From AP-16 sp963755055 (GTDB lineage: Bacteria > Pseudomonadota > Alphaproteobacteria > Rhizobiales > Xanthobacteraceae), in contig CAVWIS010000036.1 of NCBI GenBank assembly GCA_963755055.1, positions 104,503 through 168,502 on the forward strand: a stretch of 64,000 nt of DNA. The letters are read 5' to 3'. Positions within the stretch are counted from its first letter, which is position 1, and each line of letters begins with the position of its first letter. Under the pieces are notes generated by a model. The model was not told where the DNA came from and searched no databases. It saw nothing but the letters and a program-made list of their open reading frames with translations. This document shows, in pieces, positions 7,943-16,147 of this stretch. The position numbers were made by a program, and so were the translations under genes.

Positions 7943-8724
7943 CAGCGCAGCCAGTCCAGCTGGAGAGCAACGATGGTCATAGCAAACAGGTTGTTGAGGG
8001 CGTGCAGCACGATGGTCACCGTCGTGGTGCCGCTGCGCTGACGCAGCCAGCCGAACAGCAGCCCCATGACAAAGATGAACAGGATGCCGAGCCAGCCGTA
8101 CTGCTGATGCAGCAAAGCCCACAGAGCCGAAGTCAGGACGATCGTGCCGGAGGTGCCGAGCCACGACGGGGACCAGCCGCGATGCAGGAAGCCGCGAAAC
8201 AGCAACTCCTCGGTGATCGGAGCCACCACGACCATGGCCAGCCACAGCAGCGGCAGGACGCCGGCAAGCTGCGCCTGCCGATAGGCTTCGACGACCTTGG
8301 ATGTACCGTCGTCGATGCCGAGCAGCGACGGGATCACGCCGAAGGCGACGATGAGCCCGGCCAGGCAGGCGGCGCCGAGAACGAGATCACGGCACCCGGC
8401 CGCGTCGAGAGCGAAATAGTCGCGCAGATGCCATTTCCTGATCTTCGCCGCGACAGCGAGCACGACGACCGGCGCCACCGACGCCACAATGCCGGCCACG
8501 GTGGCGTAGGTGGCGTCCTCGGCATCGGGAATGCGGAGCTGATGCCTCAGCATCCAGATCACCGTCCAGGCCATGGCGCCCATGAAGCCCGTCAAGACGG
8601 CGAACAGGCCCCAGCCGAGGCTTCCCCAGAAGCCCCAGGGACCGGCCCCGGCATGAATCCCGAGCGCCGGCCGCGCCGGCGCGCCTGCAGGCAACAGGTC
8701 GAGGGTGCCGGTCATCGTGGACAT
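7942..8724 (-). CDS. CPBP-family intramembrane metalloprotease
   Basis: This 260-residue membrane protein carries all CPBP (Abi/Rce1-like) motifs: EELLFRG with E172, E173 and R177, H206 in the second motif, and HALNN (H241) in the third. Such proteases cleave within or next to membranes; their substrates in bacteria are mostly unknown. GGAG precedes the ATG at 8724. A small membrane protein gene overlaps its 3' end (TGATG), and another lies 116 bp upstream on the same strand, suggesting an operon. A truncated copy sits at 5376-5613. Confidence 0.88.
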   Translation of the reverse strand: MSTMTGTLDLLPAGAPARPALGIHAGAGPWGFWGSLGWGLFAVLTGFMGAMAWTVIWMLRHQLRIPDAEDATYATVAGIVASVAPVVVLAVAAKIRKWHLRDYFALDAAGCRDLVLGAACLAGLIVAFGVIPSLLGIDDGTSKVVEAYRQAQLAGVLPLLWLAMVVVAPITEELLFRGFLHRGWSPSWLGTSGTIVLTSALWALLHQQYGWLGILFIFVMGLLFGWLRQRSGTTTVTIVLHALNNLFAMTIVALQLDWLR

Positions 8725-8840
8725 GTCGGGAGCTCCAGGGTTCGCGTGATGAGGCGCACTACCCGCCCCGCGCCGAGCCACCGCGTGGCCCGTGCGCGGA
8801 ATGGCATGCTCGAGGGTGCCGTGCACAAGGTCCCGCCGGA

Positions 8841-9188
8841 TCAGTGGGCCTTCATTGCCAGCCCGATGACGACCAGCGTCACGCTGAGCAACAGGATGCC
8901 GATGCTGAAGACGAGGCCGAGCACCGGGAAGACCTTCTTCGACGAACGGTCGAGGGCGGCGGCGATGCCCAACCCGATGCCGATCACGCCGACGAACCAG
9001 GCGAAGAATATTCCGAAGCCGAGGATCATATTGAGCTCCGGCGTCGCCTTGCCGGCATTGGTCATCACGCCGGCATATCCGAACAGCCCCACGGTGAGGA
9101 CGAGGCAGAACATCCCGGTGATGAAGGAGGCGATCCCCAGGCCAGTGTGGGCACGAATGCTCGCGTGATTCTCGACTGCGACGGTCAT
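8841..9188 (-). CDS. Hypothetical membrane protein, first gene of the CPBP cluster
   Basis: This 115-residue protein is not assigned to a known function. After a polar N-terminus of about 15 residues it has three long hydrophobic segments (about 16-40, 52-75 and 86-112) with Gly-rich faces. The ATG at 9188 has AGGAG 8 nt upstream. A CRP-type palindrome lies about 100 bp upstream of the start, so this gene and the protease genes behind it may share one regulated promoter. The pairing is inferred from strand and spacing. Confidence 0.65.
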   Translation of the reverse strand: MTVAVENHASIRAHTGLGIASFITGMFCLVLTVGLFGYAGVMTNAGKATPELNMILGFGIFFAWFVGVIGIGLGIAAALDRSSKKVFPVLGLVFSIGILLLSVTLVVIGLAMKAH

Positions 9189-9284
9189 CTGCTTGCTCCT
9201 GATGTTGGTTTGCGCGATCGGCCGGTTGCGGGCCATGCGTATTGGTCGTGTGTGCCGCGATGTAGCGCACGACGATCGAGGCGC

Positions 9285-9304
9285 GATGTGACCGAGGTCA
9301 CATC
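9285..9304. promoter_or_regulatory. CRP/FNR-type palindromic binding site
   Basis: GATGTGACC-GA-GGTCACATC is a perfect inverted repeat with 9-bp arms. Its core TGTGA-N6-TCACA is the consensus for CRP-family regulators. It lies 97 bp upstream of the membrane protein gene starting at 9188 and 78 bp downstream of the LysE gene stop at 9382, so it most plausibly controls the 9188-7631 cluster. The sequence match is direct; the regulator is inferred. Confidence 0.6.
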
Positions 9305-9381
9305 GAGGGCAGATCGGCATGGTTGATCAGCCCCGGCCGCACAGGGTCGCACCCCGGCATGCGTCGATCGCCTCCCCGCGC

Positions 9382-10008
9382 TCAACGCATCAGCGGAATG
9401 ATCGCCGTCCCGATCAGGATCGCGGCAAAGAGCACGTTGATGATGCGCGACCGCGCGGGATCGCCGAGGAGGCCGGCGAGCGAGGCGCCTGCGAGCAGCC
9501 ATGAGACGTGAATGACGAGGATCATGATGGCGAGGACAAGAACCTTGAGCATCGCGTCCAGCGCGCCGGAATTTTCGGCGAGGGTCGAGCCGGCAAACAC
9601 TGCGGCGATCGCCAGATAGGCCTTGGGATTGGCGACGGCGAGCAGGAAACCTGCCGCGAAATTGGGAGCGAGGATCTCGCGATCCTGCGCCGACAACGGC
9701 GGCGCCGTCGCGATCCTGAACGCCAGATAGAGGATATAGACGGCGGCCACACCGGTCAGCACCGGGTCGAGGCCGGGCATCGACCGCAGCATCGCGACCA
9801 CGCCGGTGGCGACGGCGACCAGCACGGCGGCGGTGCCGAGGATCAGGCCGAGCACGTAGCGCAGCGAGCGCCTGAGCCCGAAGGCGGCCGCGACCGCCAT
9901 CACGCTCATCGTCGAAGGCCCCGGGCTTCCCATCACGACCGTGGATGCCAGGACCAGCGTCAGCATGGGCCGCCAGTGCTCGGTGAGGGAAAGAACGTGA
10001 TCCGCCAT
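9382..10008 (-). CDS. LysE/RhtB-family amino-acid exporter
   Basis: This 208-residue inner-membrane protein has about six spans and the family's conserved N-terminal segment (VVMGSPGPSTM, compare the LysE SPGP motif) and the internal ANPKAYLAI motif. LysE/RhtB proteins export amino acids or small metabolites. An AraC-type regulator is encoded divergently only 24 bp away, a common pairing that suggests inducible export of the compound sensed by the regulator. The substrate cannot be predicted. Confidence 0.88.
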   Translation of the reverse strand: MADHVLSLTEHWRPMLTLVLASTVVMGSPGPSTMSVMAVAAAFGLRRSLRYVLGLILGTAAVLVAVATGVVAMLRSMPGLDPVLTGVAAVYILYLAFRIATAPPLSAQDREILAPNFAAGFLLAVANPKAYLAIAAVFAGSTLAENSGALDAMLKVLVLAIMILVIHVSWLLAGASLAGLLGDPARSRIINVLFAAILIGTAIIPLMR

Positions 10009-10032
10009 CGCGGCTCCGGTAGCATCGTCGTC

Positions 10033-10893
10033 ATGCAGGAAAGACTGCCTGACGGCCGCAACGATCGTCTTGAAGGCTTGTGTGCGCCCTTCGGCGCCCG
10101 CGATACGCGCATCCGGATCGGTGCGGGATGCGCCGGCATCGAGCGACTGGAGGCGCGCTTTCGCGGGCGGGCCTTCGCTCCGCACCGGCATGATACGTAT
10201 GCGATCGGCATCACGCTCGCCGGCATCCAGATTTTTCGCTATCGCGGCGTCGGGCGGCACTGCCTGCCCGGTCAGTGTCACATCCTGCATCCCGACGAGC
10301 TGCACGACGGCGCATCCGGCACCGACGACGGCTTCGCCTATCGGATCGTCTACGTCGATCCCGCGCTCATCCAGCAGGCATTGGGCGGCAGGCCGCTTCC
10401 GTTCGTGCCGGATCCGGTCGTCGATCTGACCGCGTGCCAGAGGGAGGCGCTGTCATCCTCATGGGACATGGAGGCCCCGGTCGACGACCTCGCCCGCAGC
10501 GAGATCGCCGCGGCCGTCGCCGACCTCGTCTCGGCGGTCTCCCCGGAAGGCACCGGGCGGCGGACCACCAGGTTGTGCCTTGCCGGGCTGTTGCGCGTGC
10601 GCGACCTCCTCGCCGCGCGCCCCGCGAGGCGGCCGTCGATCGAGGAGCTCGAGCGTGTGGCCGGGCTCGATCGATGGTCGCTGGCGCGCCAGTTCCGCTC
10701 CGCTTTCGGCACCAGCCCCAGCCGCTTTCGCACCCTTCGGCAACTGGACGCGGTGCGCCGATCGGTGAGGCGCGGCAGCCGTCTCGTCGAAGCGGCGCTG
10801 CAGGCCGGATTTGCCGACCAGAGCCACATGTCGCGGCAGTTCAAGCTTGCCTATGGGCTGACCCCGGCCAGATGGGCGGCGGCGCTTGTGTGA
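10033..10893 (+). CDS. AraC-family transcriptional regulator
   Basis: This protein of up to 286 residues has an N-terminal cupin-like sensing domain (HRHDTYAIGI, then GQCHILHPDELHDG) and a C-terminal double helix-turn-helix (about 195-286) with the second-helix motif AALQAGFADQSHMSRQFK. It probably regulates the divergent LysE exporter. The ATG at 10033 leaves just 24 bp between the two genes, too little for two promoters, so the true start may lie further downstream; no better ATG is seen and homology begins around residue 20. Confidence 0.85.
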   Translation: MQERLPDGRNDRLEGLCAPFGARDTRIRIGAGCAGIERLEARFRGRAFAPHRHDTYAIGITLAGIQIFRYRGVGRHCLPGQCHILHPDELHDGASGTDDGFAYRIVYVDPALIQQALGGRPLPFVPDPVVDLTACQREALSSSWDMEAPVDDLARSEIAAAVADLVSAVSPEGTGRRTTRLCLAGLLRVRDLLAARPARRPSIEELERVAGLDRWSLARQFRSAFGTSPSRFRTLRQLDAVRRSVRRGSRLVEAALQAGFADQSHMSRQFKLAYGLTPARWAAALV

Positions 10894-11027
10894 TTGTCCG
10901 ATCGCACGGTCGTTGAAGATGGGGAGCGTCTCGACATTGCCCCCGAGACTTGAATGTAGAAACATAACTACATATCATCTGCGATAGAAAGCCGGCCTGT
11001 CCGGCGCTGTCCCGATCGGAGGCGGAT

Positions 11028-11286
11028 ATGACGGTGACCACCCTGACCAGCCGTGAATTCAATCAGGATACCAGCGGCGCCAAGAAGGCGGCGCGGCGGG
11101 GCCCGGTCTTCATTACCGACCGCGGCCGTCCGGCGCATGTGCTGTTGACGATCGAGGACTATCGACGCCTCGCCGGCGGGCAAAATAAGCCTCGCCGAAG
11201 ACTGGCGCCAGCAGGGAGATGCGGACTTCGAGTTCGACCCGCCCCGGCTTGGCGGCGGGATCTTCAAGCCGGCCGACCTCGGCTGA
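11028..11286 (+). CDS. Phd/YefM-like antitoxin (frameshifted)
   Basis: The reading frame opens as a Phd/YefM-type antitoxin (TSREFNQDTSGAKKAARRG, then PVFITDRGRPAHVLLTIEDY). It loses frame at CAAAATAAGC (11181-11190), where one extra A is likely. In the shifted frame it continues SLAEDWRQQGDADFEFDPP to LGGGIFKPADLG and stops at 11284-11286, giving about 85 residues. Its stop overlaps the toxin ATG as TGATG. It should bind and neutralise the PIN toxin and repress the promoter. Whether the frameshift is real or a sequencing error cannot be settled here. Confidence 0.75.
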
Positions 11287-11721
11287 TGTTCCTGCTCGAC
11301 ACCAATGTCATCTCCGAGCTCAGACGGCCGGAGAAGGCGGATCGCAATGTCGTCGCCTGGGCCCGCACGAATTCCGGCGGCAAGCTTCTTCCTGTCGGCG
11401 ATCTCAATTCTGGAGATCGAACTCGGCGCCCTTCTGAGTGCCAGAAAGGACGCGGCACAAGGCGCCATGCTCCGCGCCTGGATCGATGATCAAATCTTGC
11501 CTCGCTTCGAAGGACGCATCCTGCCGGTCGATACAGCCGTGGCGCAGCGTTGCGCGCGTCTCCATGTTCCCGACCGACGCACGGAACGCGATGCCCTGAT
11601 CGCGGCGACGGCGCTGGTTCACGGTCTCACTGTCGTCACCCGCAATGTCGCAGATTTCGAGCCTGCAGGCGTGGCGCTGCTCAATCCCTGGGAACCCCGG
11701 CAGGCTGGCAAGGCGGAATGA
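11286..11721 (+). CDS. PIN-domain (VapC/FitB-like) toxin (frameshifted)
   Basis: This is a VapC-like ribonuclease toxin of about 144 residues. The start MFLLDTNVISELRRPEKA has the first catalytic Asp. Frame is lost at ACGAATTCC (about 11367-11375), where one extra A is likely, and resumes as IPAASFFLSAISILEIELG with the conserved Glu. The end, RDALIAATALVHGLTVVTRN followed by VADFE, has the last acidic residues. PIN toxins cut RNA with a metal ion. Both genes of this pair carry a +1 shift, so as written the module makes no full-length product. Confidence 0.75.
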
Positions 11722-11795
11722 GTTTGCCTGGCGCGTCGCCAGGAATGCAATTTCGTGGCACTTCGTCAGGATGCCAGGTGGAATCCTTTCCTCAG

Positions 11796-12740
11796 CTAAT
11801 GCTTCGGCCCGATGCCGTCGCGCACCTTGCGCATGCGGGGAAATACTGCGGCCCAGGTCTTGCGCGGCGCCACGCCGAGGATGCGCAGATAGCCGGTGCC
11901 GCCGAAGCGCAGCCACTGCACCAGGCTGACCTCGGCCCCGGAGTTCTCTTCGGTCGCCTCGCCGACCACCTCGAAGGCCGGCTGGGTGCCGATGGTGAGC
12001 GCCTGGGCGCTGAGGATGCGCAAGTTCTTGGCGCCGGGCACGGTCGCCACGACCTGGCGGGCGAAGCCGTCATAGGCGGCCGGCTGGGGAGTCTGGCCGA
12101 GCACGATGGTGACGAGCACGAAGGGCTGGTCCATCTGGCCCAAGGCGTCCTTGGGGCCCTCGGTGAGCAGCGCGGTGCCCTCGGTCGAGGCCTGCAGCAG
12201 ACGAAAACCGCCGAGGTCGGCCATCGCGTAGGGCAGCAGCGCGAGCCGCTCGGCGACGGGAATCGGGCGGAACGCGACGCTCGCCAGGGCGGCGCGCGCG
12301 GTCGCATCGGAATAGACCTTCAGCTGGGCGTCCGGCACCTGCATGGTGACGACAGCGGCGAGATCGGAGCCGATCGCCACCAGGACCCATTTGTGCGCCG
12401 GCGCGCCGCCGAGCTCCTGGCGGGCGATGATGAGGAAGCCGCGCCAGTCCTTCGACTTGACCTCCTCGCGACGCTCCAGGGTCAATCCCTGGCTCTTCAG
12501 CGCTTCGGCCGAGAACCTCTTGTCGACGTCGGCGGTGGTCTCCACCGGCACCTCGCTGATGATGACGCCCGAGTTGTGCGCCCGGTCCTCGAACCCGGCA
12601 AAAGCCTTGCTCGGCACCATGCCGGGCGGCGGGGCCAGCCCGACGCGCGCACCCGTCGGAAACACCGGATCCGCCGCCCGGGCGGCCGACGCCGACACCA
12701 GCGCGACGACGATGATCAGTGAACGGATGAATATCGACAA
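11796..12740 (-). CDS. Secreted hypothetical protein
   Basis: This 314-residue protein has a signal peptide (hydrophobic FIRSLIIVVALVSA, cleavage near ARAADP) and no domain I can name with confidence. It looks like a soluble alpha/beta periplasmic protein. The likely start is the TTG at 12740: GGAG lies 7 nt upstream and the signal peptide begins directly after it. The in-frame ATG at 12866 would add 42 Arg-rich residues before the signal sequence. It is convergent with the PIN toxin gene. Confidence 0.7.
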   Translation of the reverse strand: MSIFIRSLIIVVALVSASAARAADPVFPTGARVGLAPPPGMVPSKAFAGFEDRAHNSGVIISEVPVETTADVDKRFSAEALKSQGLTLERREEVKSKDWRGFLIIARQELGGAPAHKWVLVAIGSDLAAVVTMQVPDAQLKVYSDATARAALASVAFRPIPVAERLALLPYAMADLGGFRLLQASTEGTALLTEGPKDALGQMDQPFVLVTIVLGQTPQPAAYDGFARQVVATVPGAKNLRILSAQALTIGTQPAFEVVGEATEENSGAEVSLVQWLRFGGTGYLRILGVAPRKTWAAVFPRMRKVRDGIGPKH

Positions 12741-12885
12741 GGAACCACTCCAGTGCTGGGTCAATGCGTGACGGGAAGCAGCTACTCGACCAGGCCGCGG
12801 CGCGCAAACGCTTCCCGCCGGATCAATTCGGTGCCGCCGGGCTCGGGCTCGCGCCGGCGAACACATCCCCGATGGGCAGCGACAG

Positions 12886-13548
12886 TCAACGGCGTCCCGC
12901 CGTCACCGTCCCGATCGCCATGGCGACGGCGGCCTGGATCGGGTCGATCACTGGCACGCCGAGCGCCTCCTCCAGCGGTGCGCGGTGGCGCGACATCCCG
13001 GCGCAGCCCATTACCACCACGTCGGCGCCGTCGGCGACCAGCGCGCGGCCGACCTCGATCATCCGCGGGAGCGTCGCCTCCGCGGCGCTCTCGGCCACCG
13101 TGAGGTCGAGCGGGCGCTCGCCGGCGAGGCGGTCCATCAGGCCCATCTGGCGCAGGTAGCGGACGTGACGGCGGATCGACTTCTGCGCGATGGCGATCAC
13201 GCCAAAACGGTCGCCCCGGGCAAGCGCGGTGAGCACCCCGCATTCGGCGATGCCGAATACCGGGCGGCGCGTGCCTTCGCGGCACACCTGGAGGCCGGGG
13301 TCGCTGTAGCAGGCGATCACGAAAGCGTCGGCCTCGTTGTCCTGCTCGACCATCTTCCGCAGCGGCATCACCACCTCATCGGCGTCGCGCTGGGTCTCGA
13401 CGCCGAAGGGGCCTTCTGCGAGCGTCGCGCAGCGGATCGCCGGCCCGTCGGCGAAGCGGAATTTTTTCAGCTCGGCGTCGAAGCCGCTGGTCACCGCCGG
13501 GTTCGAATTGGGGTTGATGACGAGAATATCGCCGCTACGCTCCGTCAA
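12886..13548 (-). CDS. Asp/Glu/hydantoin racemase family protein
   Basis: This 220-residue protein has the two catalytic cysteines of the family, in FVIACYSDPG and VVVMGCAGM, and the N-terminal substrate loop INPNSNPAVT typical of hydantoin racemases. It would interconvert hydantoin enantiomers for the hydantoinase encoded divergently. A perfect AGGAGG ends 6 nt before the TTG at 13548, so this TTG is the start; the longer reading from 13563 would place the ribosome site inside the gene. Aspartate or glutamate racemase activity is less likely in this context. Confidence 0.82.
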   Translation of the reverse strand: MTERSGDILVINPNSNPAVTSGFDAELKKFRFADGPAIRCATLAEGPFGVETQRDADEVVMPLRKMVEQDNEADAFVIACYSDPGLQVCREGTRRPVFGIAECGVLTALARGDRFGVIAIAQKSIRRHVRYLRQMGLMDRLAGERPLDLTVAESAAEATLPRMIEVGRALVADGADVVVMGCAGMSRHRAPLEEALGVPVIDPIQAAVAMAIGTVTAGRR

Positions 13549-13592
13549 GTCGTGCCTCCTCAAAAGTTTCCCATCAATTCCGGAGCCCCCGC

Positions 13593-15059
13593 ATGTCCGA
13601 ACCCTACCATCTCGTGATCCGCCACGGAACCGTCGCGACCGGCCAGGGCGCGGTCCGCGCCGACGTCGCGGTCAGCGGCGAGACCATCGTGGCGGTCGGC
13701 CGCGACCTGCCCCCGGGCGCCCGCGAGATCGACGCATCGGGCAGGCTGGTGCTGCCCGGGGGCATCGATCCGCACGCCCATATCGAGCAGCTCTCCGCCA
13801 ACGGGCTGATGAACGCCGACACTTTCGAGAGCGCCACCGCCTCGGCGGCGCTCGGCGGCACCACCACGGTGATCTCGTTCGCCGCCCAGCATGTCGGCAT
13901 GGCGCTCGACCGGGTGGTGGCGGACTATCACGCCCTCGCCGAGCGCGGCGCGGTGATCGACTATTCGTTCCACATGATCATCGCCGACCCGACCGCGACG
14001 ACGCTCAACGACCACCTGCCCAAGCTGGTGCGCGACGGCCACGCCTCGATCAAAGTGTTCATGACCTATGACCGCCTCAAGGTCGACGACGAGCAGCTGC
14101 TCGACGTGCTGATGGCGGCGCGGGAGAATGCGGCCTTCGTCTGCGTCCATGCCGAGAACCACGGCATGATCGCCTGGATGGGCAAGCGGCTGGTGGCGCG
14201 CGGCTTCACGGCGCCGAAATTCCATCCGGTCAGCCATCCGCGGGCGTCGGAGTCCGAAGCCTTCAACCGGCTGATCGCGTTCTCCACCTTCCTCGACCAG
14301 CCGGTGATGATCTTTCACGTCTCCACCGCCGAGGGCGCCGCCGTGATTCGCCGCGCCCGCGGCGAGGGGGCAAAGATCTTTGCCGAGACCTGCCCGCAAT
14401 ATCTGTTTCTCACCGCCGCCGACATCGACCGGCCCGGTCTCGAGGGCGCCAAATGGATGTGCAGCCCGCCGCTGCGCGATGAGGCCGACCAGGAGGCGCT
14501 GTGGGCGGCGCTCGGACGCGGCGACCTCGACCTCGTCTCGTCGGACCACGCGCCCTACCGGCTCGACGCCAGCGGAAAGTTCAGCGCCGGCGCCAACCCG
14601 AACTTCAAGCAGATCGCCAACGGCATGCCCGGCCTGCAGGTGCGGCTGCCCCTCTTGTTCGACGCCATGGTGTCGAAGGGCAGACTGGGACTGGAGAAAT
14701 TCGTCGAGATCACCGCGGAGGCGCCGGCAAGGCTCTACGGGCTGGCTCCGCGCAAGGGTTTTGTCGCGGTCGGCGCCGATGCCGACATTGCGATCTGGAA
14801 CCCCGACCGGCGGGTGACGCTGGCGCCCGGCCTGATGCGCGATCTCGCCGGCTACACCCCCTACGAGGGCCGCGAGGTGACGGGCTGGCCAGAAGTGGTG
14901 CTCGCCCGCGGGCGCAGCATCGTGGAGAACGGCACGGTACTGGCGAAGCCCGGAAGCGGACAATTCCTGGCACGCCGGGCCGGGGCGACGGCCGCGCCGA
15001 CCGGGCGGGTCGCCGCGGAGCTCGATCCGGCGAGGAATTTCGGCGCGCGATTGATGTGA
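13593..15059 (+). CDS. D-hydantoinase / dihydropyrimidinase
   Basis: This 488-residue cyclic amidohydrolase opens hydantoin or dihydropyrimidine rings. It has the full metal site: HAH at 61-63 in GGIDPHAH, the carboxylated lysine K154 in ASIKVFMTYD, H186 in VCVHAENHG, H242 in FHVSTAEGA and the Asp of SSDHAPY. The ATG at 13593 has GGAG 8 nt upstream. It is divergent from the hydantoin racemase, with a 44-bp gap. No carbamoylase gene is visible, so the N-carbamoyl product must be handled elsewhere. Confidence 0.92.
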   Translation: MSEPYHLVIRHGTVATGQGAVRADVAVSGETIVAVGRDLPPGAREIDASGRLVLPGGIDPHAHIEQLSANGLMNADTFESATASAALGGTTTVISFAAQHVGMALDRVVADYHALAERGAVIDYSFHMIIADPTATTLNDHLPKLVRDGHASIKVFMTYDRLKVDDEQLLDVLMAARENAAFVCVHAENHGMIAWMGKRLVARGFTAPKFHPVSHPRASESEAFNRLIAFSTFLDQPVMIFHVSTAEGAAVIRRARGEGAKIFAETCPQYLFLTAADIDRPGLEGAKWMCSPPLRDEADQEALWAALGRGDLDLVSSDHAPYRLDASGKFSAGANPNFKQIANGMPGLQVRLPLLFDAMVSKGRLGLEKFVEITAEAPARLYGLAPRKGFVAVGADADIAIWNPDRRVTLAPGLMRDLAGYTPYEGREVTGWPEVVLARGRSIVENGTVLAKPGSGQFLARRAGATAAPTGRVAAELDPARNFGARLM

Positions 15060-15081
15060 GCGGGGTCCCGGACGCCTCGGA

Positions 15082-15978
15082 TCAGTATCCGCGGCTCCAG
15101 TAGTAGCAGTAGCGCTCGATGTTGCCGGCGAGATAGACGCCGTAGCTCAGCCAGCTCTCGTATTTCGGCAGCTTGATCTCCTTCATCGCGGTGTCGGGGC
15201 ATTTGGCCTGATCGGCCGCCACCTTCACGTCGGCGGAGAGCTCCTGCATGTAGGTCAGGAGGTTCTGCACGTCCTGCCTGGTGCCGAGCCGGCCCTTGTA
15301 GGGATGGCCGGGAATCAGCCGGTCCCAGTCCATCGCCAGCACCTTCTTCAGCGAGCCCTCCCACTCGATCGGCCAGCTGTCGGGCATGTTGCGGAAGTTG
15401 ACCAACTCGATCGGAATGAAGTCGACCGCGAAGATCAGCTTCTCCTTGGGCAGCCGCATCACCAGCGAATTGTCCGAATGGTTGCGCCCCACATAGGAGA
15501 GCTCGAGCTCGGTGCCGCCGAGCCGGAGAGTCATCGTGTCGTCGACGGTGACGTCGGGGATCACCACGTCGGGATATTTCAGCGCCACCAGATGCTCCTT
15601 GGCGGTCTTGTGCGCCACGAAGGTGGCGCCGAGATCCTTGAACGCCTTGCCGCCGGCGATATGGTCGTAGTGATGGTGGCTGTAGACCACGTATTTGATC
15701 GGCGCAGGCGTGATTTTCTTGATCTCGCCGATATAGGCCTCCGCCGTCGGGCGCAGGTAGCCGATCGGATCGGTGGCGATCACGCCCTCGGGCGTGACGA
15801 TGAACATCGACTGATGCCCCACGTAGCGGAAGATGTAGACGTTGTCGGTCCCCTCGACCTTGGTGGTCGCAAAGGTCGGCGGCGGCGCGGCCGGGGGCGT
15901 TGCCTGCGGCCAGGCCGGGCCGGCGACGGCAATCATGGTCAGCACGGCGGATGTGAGCGCGACGAGGCTGCGTGGCAT
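15082..15978 (-). CDS. Secreted MBL-fold metallohydrolase
   Basis: This 298-residue protein has a signal peptide cut near residue 25 and a metallo-beta-lactamase fold. The metal motif is SHHHYDHIAGG (101-106 HHHYDH), followed by GRNHSDNS, FAVDF and IPGHPYKG, which supply the remaining ligands. Its substrate is not known; periplasmic members of this group are diverse. GGAGGGA precedes the ATG at 15978. It is convergent with the hydantoinase gene. Confidence 0.85.
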   Translation of the reverse strand: MPRSLVALTSAVLTMIAVAGPAWPQATPPAAPPPTFATTKVEGTDNVYIFRYVGHQSMFIVTPEGVIATDPIGYLRPTAEAYIGEIKKITPAPIKYVVYSHHHYDHIAGGKAFKDLGATFVAHKTAKEHLVALKYPDVVIPDVTVDDTMTLRLGGTELELSYVGRNHSDNSLVMRLPKEKLIFAVDFIPIELVNFRNMPDSWPIEWEGSLKKVLAMDWDRLIPGHPYKGRLGTRQDVQNLLTYMQELSADVKVAADQAKCPDTAMKEIKLPKYESWLSYGVYLAGNIERYCYYWSRGY

Positions 15979-16147
15979 CGGTTGTCCCTCCCTCGAGATC
16001 CTGCGGGACCGAGTGTCGACGATCCGCTGGCCGATGTCAGCCGGGCACGCCATCACGGCTGCTTGACGACAAATCGGCCGGCGACCCTCTTCGGGTCGGC
16101 CGCCGGCCGATGCGACGCATTGCCTGAACGGCGGCTGCCCCCAGCCT

